Shown: positions 1 to 5,855 of the stretch, piece after piece | How the letters are laid out: every line of letters begins with the position of its first letter | Numbering within the stretch: position 1 is the first letter of the stretch | Source: PNAI01 sp964575715 | Lineage (GTDB): Bacteria > Pseudomonadota > Alphaproteobacteria > Rhizobiales > Xanthobacteraceae | NCBI GenBank assembly: GCA_964575715.1 | Contig: CAZNSG010000333.1 | Location: forward strand, 1 to 11,677 | DNA length: 11,677 bases | Reading direction: 5' to 3' | Translations under genes and position numbers: made by a program | The notes under the pieces: generated by a model | Told to the model about the DNA's origin: nothing | What the model saw: only the letters and a program-made list of their open reading frames with translations | Database searches by the model: none

Positions 1-159
1 GTAACCGACCGCGATTTCGTGCCTTGGCGCTTTTCGGACGCCGGTCGTCGGAGCGCGTGGATGGCGCCGTCATGCCGGCATCCGAAAACCTGCACAGTGC
101 ACAGTAGGCGACATTCGGTTGCTCTCGTTAGGGCTGCTCAGCATCTCACATCGACGCCC

Positions 160-187
160 TTGATCTTGGATTGCCGAGTGTTAGAAT
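160..187 (+). promoter_or_regulatory. Candidate sigma-70-type promoter for the ClpP-like/FGE-like fusion gene
   Basis: A -35-like TTGATC (160-165) and a -10-like TAGAAT (182-187) are separated by 16 bp. Transcription would start near 194, leaving a 5' UTR of roughly 37 nt before the ATG at 231, with a GGGGGA ribosome-binding site at about 217-222. The geometry is good but the -35 is imperfect. The rest of 1-230 shows no convincing gene; it has short palindromes at 72-81 and 91-101. Confidence 0.4.
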
Positions 188-230
188 CTCGCGTTCCGGT
201 AGACTTGGCGCTCTTGGGGGGACCAAGCTC

Positions 231-1772
231 ATGCGCATCGCGCGTCTTGCTGCGATAATCGCATGGAGCGTGCTGGCGGTTCTGTTTGGCCTTGTGCCAG
301 CGTCGGCTGCGGAGATCACTGTCGCGTCACCAGATCGCGATGGTATAAGCCGCGTTACAGTTTCGGGACGCTTAGAACAAGGCGACGATACTCAGTTTCG
401 TAATAAGATTGCTTCGGTGACTAAGGCAATCGTTGCTTTTGTAAGTAACGGTGGGAGTGTAGCGGCTGGTATTGGGATCGGAGAGACGATCCGACTCAAA
501 AATTTCAGCACAATTGTCCCAGACAACAGTCAGTGTGCATCGGCATGCGCTATCGCTTGGCTAGGCGGCACACAACGGTATATGTGCTCTACTGCGAGGA
601 TCGGCTTTCACGCCGCATCTGAAGCGCGGTCGGGCCAAGTATCAGGTGCAGGAAGCGGACTCGTCGGTGCCTATTTAAACAAGATTGGTTTGCCATACTC
701 GGCCGTGGTCTACATTCTTCAAGCGCAGCCAGATTCTATGACGTGGCTGAGCGTATATGACGCTTTACGGCTCAGAATTGATGTTTCACATTTAGATACG
801 CCCCAGTGCAGACAGCCCGGCATGATCGTTGTTATCGCGCCACCGTTTGTGCCGCCAAAGCCGCAACCAATGCCGCCGCTGGTTGTGCCTACAATGCCGC
901 AACCGATTATGCCTTCCCTCGCTAGCCCCCAGGGCCCCGCTAGCCCCTGGTGGAGGCTTCCTTCCAACAATCGTGTTGCTTCTCTCTCGGTTGAACGCGA
1001 ACGTGCGCTCGAACCGAAGGATACCTTCAAGGAATGCGACTTTTGTCCCGAGATGGTGGCGGTGCCGGCGGGTTTGTTCACCATGGGCTCACCAGTAAGT
1101 GAGCCAGAGCGCGGGAAAAGAGAAGGCCCGCAACATCAAGTCACCTTCGCGCGGCCGTTCGCGGCCGGAAAGTTCGCGGTGACGTTCGATGAATGGGACG
1201 CCTGCGTTGCCGATGGCGGCTGCAACGGCTACCAGCCAACTGACAGCGGCTTGGGGCGCGGCCGGCAGCCTGTGATCAACGTCAACTGGGACGACGCCAA
1301 GGCCTATGTAGTGTGGCTATCGCGCAAGATTGGCAAGACCTATCGGTTGCTGAGCGAAGCGGAACGAGAATATGTGACGCGCGCCGGCACGACCACGCCT
1401 TTCTGGTGGGGCTCTTCGATTTCGACCAGCCAAGCCAACTACGACGGCAGGTCCGCCTACAACCACGGCTCGAAGGGCGAATTCCGGCAAAGGACCATGC
1501 CGGTTGACTCGTTCCAGCCCAACCCATGGGGCTTCTATCAGGTACACGGCAACGTGTGGGAATGGACGGAGGATTGCTACAAGGACAATTACGCGGGTGC
1601 GCCGACCGATGGCTCGGCCTCGACCAGCGGTGATTGCGGTCTCCGTGTCCTTCGCGGCGGTTCCTTGGGCGTCGGTCCGGGGGGCCTCCGTGCGGCCGTC
1701 CGCTTCGGAATGCCCGCCCACCTCCGGGGCAGCGCCCTCGGCTTTCGGGTCGGGAGGACGCTTACCCATTAA
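231..1772 (+). CDS. Secreted fusion protein: ClpP-like N-terminal domain plus FGE/SUMF1-like C-terminal domain
   Basis: A protein of 513 residues. The ATG at 231 is chosen because GGGGGA lies 8 nt upstream and because it opens a clean signal peptide: Arg-containing n-region, hydrophobic residues 6-22, PASA cleavage near residue 26. Residues about 27-195 resemble the exported ClpP/crotonase-like proteins common in rhizobia: SNGGS at 72-76, CASACA at 102-107 with Ser104 at the ClpP nucleophile position, and GFHA with His127 as the probable catalytic His. A proline-rich linker spans about 203-240. Residues about 274-510 form a formylglycine-generating-enzyme/SUMF1 fold: PAGLFTMGS at 279-287, HGNVWEWTED at 439-448 and a terminal LGFRVGRT at 503-510. 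The two copper-binding cysteines of true FGE are absent near the C-terminus, and the usual Trp of the EAEWEY motif is Arg379, so formylglycine-forming activity is unlikely. The first half uses many A/T-ending codons and the second mostly G/C-ending ones. It likely acts in the periplasm; its substrate is unknown. Confidence 0.85.
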   Translation: MRIARLAAIIAWSVLAVLFGLVPASAAEITVASPDRDGISRVTVSGRLEQGDDTQFRNKIASVTKAIVAFVSNGGSVAAGIGIGETIRLKNFSTIVPDNSQCASACAIAWLGGTQRYMCSTARIGFHAASEARSGQVSGAGSGLVGAYLNKIGLPYSAVVYILQAQPDSMTWLSVYDALRLRIDVSHLDTPQCRQPGMIVVIAPPFVPPKPQPMPPLVVPTMPQPIMPSLASPQGPASPWWRLPSNNRVASLSVERERALEPKDTFKECDFCPEMVAVPAGLFTMGSPVSEPERGKREGPQHQVTFARPFAAGKFAVTFDEWDACVADGGCNGYQPTDSGLGRGRQPVINVNWDDAKAYVVWLSRKIGKTYRLLSEAEREYVTRAGTTTPFWWGSSISTSQANYDGRSAYNHGSKGEFRQRTMPVDSFQPNPWGFYQVHGNVWEWTEDCYKDNYAGAPTDGSASTSGDCGLRVLRGGSLGVGPGGLRAAVRFGMPAHLRGSALGFRVGRTLTH

Positions 1773-2355
1773 CTCATTATCTCTTTACATCTTAGGCCCA
1801 GGGCGAAACCCTCGTTGATTTTTTTGACATGGTTCTGATGATGGATAATCCGGCATCAGAGCTATTCGCGCATCCACGCTTTTGGGTGTCGTTCGTTGTC
1901 GTCGGCGAACCGGCGAAACTCACAAAGTGACAGACAATGATCTTGCTGTAGCCGCATCCGCCACTTCCGAGATGGGTCAATCACGTCACAGTTGCCCAAA
2001 GCCGCACGTCGGTGTGCTTCCGCAGTTCCCCAAAACCGGACATAAATTCAAGCCGTTGGCTCCGACGCGAAGTGCCACAGGAAGAGACATCCGGCTCGTG
2101 GTTATCATCAGCACGGCGTCGTTTGAAAGTCGCCACACACAATCGCGCAATAGCCATCGCTACGCTTGCGCCTGGGGGTGTCCCCGCCCCCTCGCGCGCC
2201 CAAAAGTTAGCCCTGTGTTAGCTATGGATTGGCCTCTCAAGATACCATTAGGGTCGCGTCCAAACCTTAGGTTGACCTTAGTATCGGGCAGCCTGATCAC
2301 AGCCTTGCCTCGACTGCCTAAAGCGGTAAGCTTCGCAAGAACAGCGGGGGAGCAT
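1773..2355. other. 583-bp intergenic stretch without a convincing gene
   Basis: A long open frame runs in phase into the downstream gene from about 1882. Its translation lacks recognisable motifs and is rich in Arg, Ser and Pro, so it is judged non-coding. A TTGACA (1824-1829) with a TAATCC 16 bp later is a possible promoter with no clear target. Nearer the next gene, TTGACC (2272-2277) is followed 16 bp later by TGATCA (2294-2299), a weak promoter candidate for the gene at 2356. CCTTAG occurs twice (2265-2270 and 2276-2281) around that -35 box and could be an operator half-site pair. No tRNA or transposase was seen. Confidence 0.4.
1800..1825 (+). terminator. Weak terminator-like hairpin with T-run
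   Basis: AGGG (1800-1803) pairs with CCCT (1809-1812) around a CGAAA loop. A run of seven T follows at 1819-1825 after a 6-nt gap. It lies 28 bp after the fusion gene, where a terminator is expected, but the 4-bp stem is short and the gap to the T-run makes it a weak case. Confidence 0.25.
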
Positions 2356-2724
2356 ATGCGAACGACTGTAACCGTTGTTGCAGCTTTTCTTTTTCTTGGT
2401 TGTAACTCAGCGATTAGCCGCGATCTCGCCTTGAGCGGGGCGGGAGGTAAAACTTGTGCCGTCTTTGCAAAAGATTATAAAGATTCGCCAGTAATTATTG
2501 AAGATTATTATTTCGCATGGGCACAAGGCTTTATGACTGGATTTAATACGGCGCAGCTTGCAGCAAAGCAGCGCACTCGCAATTTGGGCGGAGTGTCGAT
2601 TGATCAGCAACAGGCTCGTATTCGAGCATTCTGTAATCGTAAGCCCCTTGCCGACTACTTCGAAGCCGTAATTGACTTGTACCTTTCTTTGCCGGAGAGC
2701 GCCTTTTTGCCATCATCAAACTGA
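2356..2724 (+). CDS. Small exported protein, Rap1a-like wording, function unknown
   Basis: A protein of 122 residues. The ATG at 2356 is preceded by GGGGGAG (2346-2352) and opens a hydrophobic signal segment (residues 5-15), so it is preferred over upstream in-frame starts. Residues 12-16 (LFLGC) fit a permissive lipobox, making Cys16 a possible lipidation site; ordinary signal peptidase cleavage nearby is also possible. The mature part has Cys34 and Cys93, a likely disulfide pair, the segment YYFAWAQGFMTGFNTA (51-66) and FCNRKPLADYF (92-102). This order of Cys, aromatic/Trp-x-x-Gly segment, then Cys-x-x-x-Pro-Leu recalls the Rap1a/Tai family of small periplasmic proteins, some of which are type VI immunity proteins. 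No effector or secretion gene is visible nearby, so an immunity role is not supported. Codon use is more A/T-rich than in the ribosomal genes, consistent with acquired DNA. Confidence 0.7.
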   Translation: MRTTVTVVAAFLFLGCNSAISRDLALSGAGGKTCAVFAKDYKDSPVIIEDYYFAWAQGFMTGFNTAQLAAKQRTRNLGGVSIDQQQARIRAFCNRKPLADYFEAVIDLYLSLPESAFLPSSN

Positions 2725-2789
2725 CTCATTAATCGCGTGTGTTAAACGTTAGAGGTTCCTGGCACACCCTCTTACCTCGACTCAGTAAA

Positions 2790-2870
2790 TCACGCGGCCC
2801 CCATCGCCCGCTTCACGGTCATCGGCTGCCACCGCCTGCCGTGCGGTGTCTCGATGCCGGCCTCGTCAAA
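2790..2870 (-). pseudogene. Remnant resembling the C-terminal tail of a serine recombinase
   Basis: On the minus strand, 26 codons ending in TGA read FDEAGIETPHGRRW followed by QPMTVKRAMGAA. This resembles the end of the 'recombinase' domain of resolvase/invertase proteins, where a segment like LNxxGIxTPxGxxW is followed by a hydrophobic-Arg helix. The frame upstream reads into a stop within about 10 codons and loses the similarity, so only a tail fragment remains. The match rests on motif memory over a short stretch and could be chance. Its place just inside the putative att fragment fits a decayed mobile element. Confidence 0.35.
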
Positions 2871-2888
2871 CGGGTGCTGCCCTGGGCT

Positions 2889-2905
2889 GCTACCATTTTG
2901 CTACC
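2889..2905. repeat. Direct repeat of GCTACC with 11-bp period
   Basis: GCTACC occurs at 2889-2894 and again at 2900-2905, one 11-bp step apart, about 120 bp inside the tRNA-Trp fragment. Helically phased short direct repeats beside an att core are typical of integrase arm-type or excisionase sites, but two copies of a 6-mer are weak evidence. Confidence 0.3.
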
Positions 2906-3024
2906 CAACTGCCTGATACGAGGCAAGACGGGGCGTTACTCGGATGAGCGTTTGCCTGCGAAATGTCGCGGTTTTTCGGACGTGCTGGAACGCCAAATGA
3001 CTGGGCAATATAGCTATGGCCGAA

Positions 3025-3069
3025 CTCCAAAACCGGGGGTTGGGGGTTCGAGTCCCTCCACTCCTGCCA
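3025..3069 (+). pseudogene. 3' fragment of a tRNA-Trp gene, probable att site of an integrated element
   Basis: The fragment begins at the anticodon loop CTCCAAA (3025-3031) with anticodon CCA at 3027-3029. It continues through the 3' anticodon stem ACCGG (3032-3036), variable loop, T-stem GGGGG (3042-3046), T-loop TTCGAGT (3047-3053), T-stem CCCTC (3054-3058), acceptor 3' strand CACTCCT (3059-3065), discriminator G and encoded CCA (3067-3069). The required 5' acceptor strand AGGAGTG is absent upstream, and the 5' anticodon stem does not pair fully, so no cloverleaf can form. tRNA-Trp normally sits just before secE in related genomes. A 3' tRNA fragment beginning at the anticodon loop is the classic footprint of tyrosine-integrase insertion, the intact gene being at the far end of the element. 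Confidence 0.75.
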
Positions 3070-3100
3070 CGACGCCTGCAGCAGCATCTGTATGCACCTT

Positions 3101-3114
3101 GCCAAGGCCTTGGC
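3101..3114. repeat. 14-bp perfect palindrome GCCAAGGCCTTGGC
   Basis: A perfect 14-bp palindrome lies 31 bp after the tRNA-Trp fragment. It has no T-run, so it is a poor terminator; it could be the processing or termination region of the original tRNA gene, or a protein-binding site. Function unknown. Confidence 0.35.
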
Positions 3115-3138
3115 GGGACTGATGGACCTCACTCAAGC

Positions 3139-3167
3139 TTGACGATCCGGCCGCCGGGCAGTAGGAA
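3139..3167 (+). promoter_or_regulatory. Candidate promoter for secE-nusG
   Basis: TTGACG (3139-3144) matches the -35 consensus well and is followed after 17 bp by TAGGAA (3162-3167), a weak -10. An alternative is TTGAAG (3251-3256) with TATTTG (3274-3279), also 17 bp apart, which would start transcription only a few bases before the secE ATG. A promoter is expected here because the original tRNA-Trp upstream seems to have been displaced. Confidence 0.25.
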
Positions 3168-3288
3168 GCGCCCATCGTCAGCGGCCCGGTAACGGACTTC
3201 CGCGGCGAGCATACTCCCCCAAGCAGGGTCGGCTTAGCCGGTCTCATCCTTTGAAGGTTGGGCGGGCGATGCCTATTTGGATCTAGCA

Positions 3289-3486
3289 ATGGCAAAGTTC
3301 AGTCCGTTCAAATTCCTCCAGGAAGTGCGTGCCGAGGCCGACAAGGTGACTTGGCCGACGCGCCGCGAAACACTGATCACCACCGCCATGGTGTTCGTGA
3401 TGGTGGCGATCGCTTCGGTGTTTTTCCTGGTCGCGGACCAGATCATCCGCATGCTCATCACCATCGTGCTCGGCATCGGCTCTTAA
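3289..3486 (+). CDS. secE: Preprotein translocase subunit SecE
   Basis: A 65-residue single-span SecE, the usual length for the short alphaproteobacterial form. It clamps SecY in the inner-membrane SecYEG channel. Residues 1-28 form the cytoplasmic amphipathic region with the conserved KVTWPTR (19-25); one transmembrane helix spans about residues 30-60. The ATG at 3289 gives the standard start MAKFSPF; an in-frame TTG at 3277 would add four residues. Neither start has a strong Shine-Dalgarno sequence. secE is the first gene of the operon, and nusG follows after 19 bp. Confidence 0.95.
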   Translation: MAKFSPFKFLQEVRAEADKVTWPTRRETLITTAMVFVMVAIASVFFLVADQIIRMLITIVLGIGS

Positions 3487-3505
3487 AGGACAACGATTCC
3501 CTCCC

Positions 3506-4036
3506 ATGGCCAAGCGCTGGTACATCGTCCACGCCTACTCGAATTTCGAGAAAAAGGTCTCCGATTCGATCCGCGAGCAGGCCAAGCAGCGCGGGCTGTC
3601 GGAAAAGTTCGATGAAATATTAGTTCCGATCGAGAAGGTCGTGGAAGTTCGGCGCGGCCGTAAGGTCGACACTGAGCGCAAGTTCTTCCCCGGTTACGTG
3701 CTGGTGAAGATGGAACTGACCGACGAGGTCTACCATCTGATCAAGAACACGCCGAAGGTGACCGGATTCCTTGGCACCGACAAGAAGCCGATGCCGATTT
3801 CGGAGGCGGAGGCCCAGCGCATTCTGCATCAGGTGCAGGAGGGCATCGAGCGGCCGAAACCCTCGATCTCATTCGAAGTGGGAGAACAGGTGCGCGTTTC
3901 CGACGGTCCGTTTGCCTCGTTCAACGGCACTGTCGAAGAAGTGGATGAAGGCCGTTCGCGCGTGAAAGTCGCGGTCTCGATCTTCGGCCGTGCCACGCCG
4001 GTTGAGCTGGAGTTTACCCAGGTGGAGAAGATATAG
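3506..4036 (+). CDS. nusG: Transcription termination/antitermination protein NusG
   Basis: A full-length 176-residue NusG. It binds the RNA polymerase clamp, aids processivity, and links polymerase to Rho or, through S10, to the ribosome. The NGN domain spans about 1-115, starting with WYIVHAYSNFEKKV and containing the conserved FFPGYVLVKM (60-69). The KOW domain spans about 122-176, with the KOW core VGEQVRVSDGPFASFNG (125-141) and a conserved end, FTQVEKI. The ribosome-binding site is modest: AAAGGA overlapping the secE stop, about 15 nt from the ATG. Co-transcription with secE is expected from the 19-bp gap. Confidence 0.97.
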   Translation: MAKRWYIVHAYSNFEKKVSDSIREQAKQRGLSEKFDEILVPIEKVVEVRRGRKVDTERKFFPGYVLVKMELTDEVYHLIKNTPKVTGFLGTDKKPMPISEAEAQRILHQVQEGIERPKPSISFEVGEQVRVSDGPFASFNGTVEEVDEGRSRVKVAVSIFGRATPVELEFTQVEKI

Positions 4037-4046
4037 TTAGTTTTTA

Positions 4047-4070
4047 CCTCTCCCCGCTTGCGGGGAGAGG
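4047..4070. repeat. Intergenic palindromic element between nusG and rplK
   Basis: CCTCTCCCC (4047-4055) and GGGGAGAGG (4062-4070) are perfect complements around GCTTGC, which can extend the stem by two pairs. It begins 11 bp after the nusG stop and has no T-run after the stem. GC-rich palindromes of this kind are scattered between genes in Bradyrhizobium relatives. It may moderate readthrough or mRNA decay between secE-nusG and rplKA. A related copy lies between rpoB and rpoC (11295-11314). Confidence 0.65.
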
Positions 4071-4140
4071 GAGATGAAGCGTGGGAGGTGAGGCGGTGTC
4101 GCCAGCCGTCAAGATCCGCACCACTGAAAAGGAGTAGGGC

Positions 4141-4569
4141 ATGGCAAAGAAAGTCACTGGATACCTGAAATTGCAGGTGCCGGCGGGGAGCGCGAATCCC
4201 GCGCCGCCGATCGGACCCGCGCTCGGCCAGCGCGGGCTCAACATCATGGAGTTTTGCAAGGCGTTCAACGCGCAGACACAAAAATTGGAGAAGGGTGCGC
4301 CGATCCCGGTGGTCATCACCGTCTATGCGGATCGCTCGTTCACCTTCGAGATGCGCACGCCGCCGGTCTCGCACTTCATCAAGAAGGCGGCCAAGCTTGA
4401 AAGCGGCTCAAAGACTCCGGGCCGGGATGTCGCGGGCTCCGTGACCTCGGCGCAGGTGCGCGAGATCGCCGAGCAGAAGATGAAGGATCTCAACTGCGAC
4501 ACGATCGATGCGGCCATGCGCATGGTCGAAGGCTCCGCCCGCTCGATGGGCATCGAAGTTAAGGGGTAA
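4141..4569 (+). CDS. rplK: 50S ribosomal protein L11
   Basis: A 142-residue L11, the normal length. It binds the GTPase-associated region of 23S rRNA at the base of the L7/L12 stalk and is needed for RelA-dependent stringent signalling. The N-terminal domain (about 1-72) carries the proline-rich PPIGPALGQRGLNIMEFC (22-39) that borders the thiostrepton site. The hinge is TPP (73-75). The rRNA-binding C-terminal domain (76-142) ends in the signature GSARSMGIEV (131-140). A strong AAAGGAG lies 6-12 nt before the ATG. rplA follows after only 5 nt, so the two are translationally close. Confidence 0.97.
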   Translation: MAKKVTGYLKLQVPAGSANPAPPIGPALGQRGLNIMEFCKAFNAQTQKLEKGAPIPVVITVYADRSFTFEMRTPPVSHFIKKAAKLESGSKTPGRDVAGSVTSAQVREIAEQKMKDLNCDTIDAAMRMVEGSARSMGIEVKG

Positions 4570-4574
4570 CGGTC

Positions 4575-5285
4575 ATGGCAAATCTCGGAAAGCGCATGCT
4601 GCAGGTGCGTGAAGGCGTCAATCGCGACAAGGCCTACGCGCTCGAAGAGGCGGTCAAGATGGTCAAGGAGCGCGCCAAGGCAAAGTTCGACGAGACGATC
4701 GAAATTGCGATGAATCTCGGCGTCGATCCCAAGCATGCCGACCAGATGGTGCGCGGCATGGTCAATCTGCCGAACGGCACCGGCCGCACGTTGCGTGTCG
4801 GCGTGTTCGCGCGCGGCGCCAAGGCTGACGAAGCGAAGGCCGCGGGTGCCGATGTGGTGGGCGCCGAGGATCTGGTCGAAAAAGTCAACGCTGGCACCAT
4901 CGACTTCGACCGCTGCATCGCCACCCCAGACCTGATGCCGCTGGTCGGCCGGCTCGGCAAGGTGTTAGGTCCGCGCGGACTGATGCCCAACCCCAAGGTC
5001 GGCACGGTAACCATGGATGTGACCAGCGCGGTCAAGGGCGCTAAAGGCGGCTCGGTGGAATTTCGCGTGGAGAGTGCCGGCATCGTACAGGCCGGGGTCG
5101 GCAAGGCGTCATTTCCAGCCGAAAAACTGGTCGAGAACATCAAAGCCTTCGCCGATGCAGTCAACAAAGCGAAACCCACCGGAGCCAAGGGCCATTACAT
5201 CAACCGGATCGCCATTTCCTCGACCATGGGGCCGGGGGTGAAGGTGGAGCTGGCAAGCGTGCTCGGGAGCCCAGGGGCGAACTAA
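4575..5285 (+). CDS. rplA: 50S ribosomal protein L1
   Basis: A 236-residue L1, slightly longer than the common 230-234 because of a short C-terminal tail (LGSPGAN). L1 builds the mobile stalk near the E site and, in enterobacteria, represses its own rplKA message. The signature GRLGKVLGPRGLMPNPKVGT lies at 125-144 and the C-terminal domain has KGHYINRIAISSTMGPG (205-221). An AAGGGG overlapping the rplK stop serves as ribosome-binding site. The large gap after it, with its own promoter candidate, suggests that rplKA and rplJL-rpoBC can be transcribed separately. Confidence 0.97.
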   Translation: MANLGKRMLQVREGVNRDKAYALEEAVKMVKERAKAKFDETIEIAMNLGVDPKHADQMVRGMVNLPNGTGRTLRVGVFARGAKADEAKAAGADVVGAEDLVEKVNAGTIDFDRCIATPDLMPLVGRLGKVLGPRGLMPNPKVGTVTMDVTSAVKGAKGGSVEFRVESAGIVQAGVGKASFPAEKLVENIKAFADAVNKAKPTGAKGHYINRIAISSTMGPGVKVELASVLGSPGAN

Positions 5286-5353
5286 ACCGGAATCTGGCGC
5301 AGTTCTTCGCCTGAATTGCGCACAATTACTTTAAAAGCGTCCTTAAATAGGTC

Positions 5354-5384
5354 TTGGCAAGCGGGCTTGAACGATTTAGATAAT
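5354..5384 (+). promoter_or_regulatory. Candidate promoter for rplJL-rpoBC
   Basis: TTGGCA (5354-5359) is followed after 17 bp by TAGATA (5377-5382), with an overlapping GATAAT (5379-5384). It is the best sigma-70-type match in the rplA-rplJ gap, in the place where the stalk/RNA-polymerase operon often has its own promoter. Transcription would begin near 5390, giving a leader of about 465 nt before rplJ. Confidence 0.45.
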
Positions 5385-5441
5385 GCCTCGCGGGCGTGCC
5401 GGCCTAGTTTGTCGGCGCGCCTTCTTGCGCTTTTCGGAAAC

Positions 5442-5519
5442 AACAGCAGTCAGGAACCGATTCCTTTTGGACGTCCCCAGGGATTCATCTGAAAGGTACG
5501 AAGAAAATTGCTGTTTTTT
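5442..5519 (+). promoter_or_regulatory. Possible attenuator-like structure in the rplJ leader
   Basis: AACAGCA (5442-5448) is exactly complementary to TGCTGTT (5509-5515), and four further T follow to 5519, so a long-range stem ends in a U-run. Within it AGGAA (5452-5456) pairs with TTCCT (5461-5465). The arrangement resembles a leader hairpin with a terminator-like end, but the enclosed segment is 60 nt and its folding is not shown. It could also be chance complementarity. Confidence 0.3.
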
Positions 5520-5624
5520 GAACGCGCGGCTGCTCCGGAGTTTCCGGGCGGAGATAAAAGAGAAGTGCCTGTCCAAGACTGCGGGTGCCGGGGTCCGGCT
5601 TAATTGATCAGGCCTGCACAGACG

Positions 5625-5855
5625 GGGAAGACCGATAGGGGTTTTGAGTCCAGGGATTTTTAACTCTGGGGTTTAAGGCCCGCGACCGGTTCGAACCATA
5701 TGGATCTGCGGCGGCGGATGCCGCGGCAGGGGGCAGGGCATAGGGAGCGTCGTTCCGGCCCATTTTCAGGATGGGCGGGACGGCAGGTCGCAACCGGCGG
5801 ATTTCGCGTCAATGACCGCGTGTCAATGGACGCGTCCGCCAACCGGAGAGAGCTC
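5625..5855 (+). promoter_or_regulatory. rplJ 5' leader, possible L10-binding autoregulatory region
   Basis: This gene-free stretch before rplJ contains stems: CCAGGG (5650-5655) with CTCTGG (5664-5669) around an A/T-rich loop, and GCCCAT (5758-5763) with ATGGGC (5771-5776). It ends in the strong ribosome-binding site GGAGAGAG. In many bacteria the L10-(L12)4 complex binds a kink-turn in this leader to repress rplJL. That role is inferred from position; a kink-turn consensus was not identified by eye. The leader also has ACCGGTTCGAAC at 5685-5696, repeated before rplL. Confidence 0.4.

Noticed and set aside
171..230. Alternative start of the fusion protein at 171
   Set aside because: It would place 20 polar residues ahead of the signal peptide; the ATG at 231 has a good ribosome-binding site and gives a standard signal sequence.
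1882..2355. N-terminal extension of the small exported protein by 158 codons
   Set aside because: It lacks recognisable motifs, would bury the signal peptide, and the ATG at 2356 has its own ribosome-binding site.
2994..3069. A complete tRNA-Trp gene
   Set aside because: No AGGAGTG or similar strand exists to pair with CACTCCT, and the D-arm and 5' anticodon stem do not form. TATAGCT at about 3010-3016 is only a faint D-arm-like match.
2890..3295. Minus-strand frames with EWRDSNPQPP and VEGLEPPTPGFG, and a plus-strand frame through 2739-3122
   Set aside because: These peptides come from reading through the tRNA-Trp 3' fragment. The same phrases recur in many databases as spurious proteins over tRNA genes.
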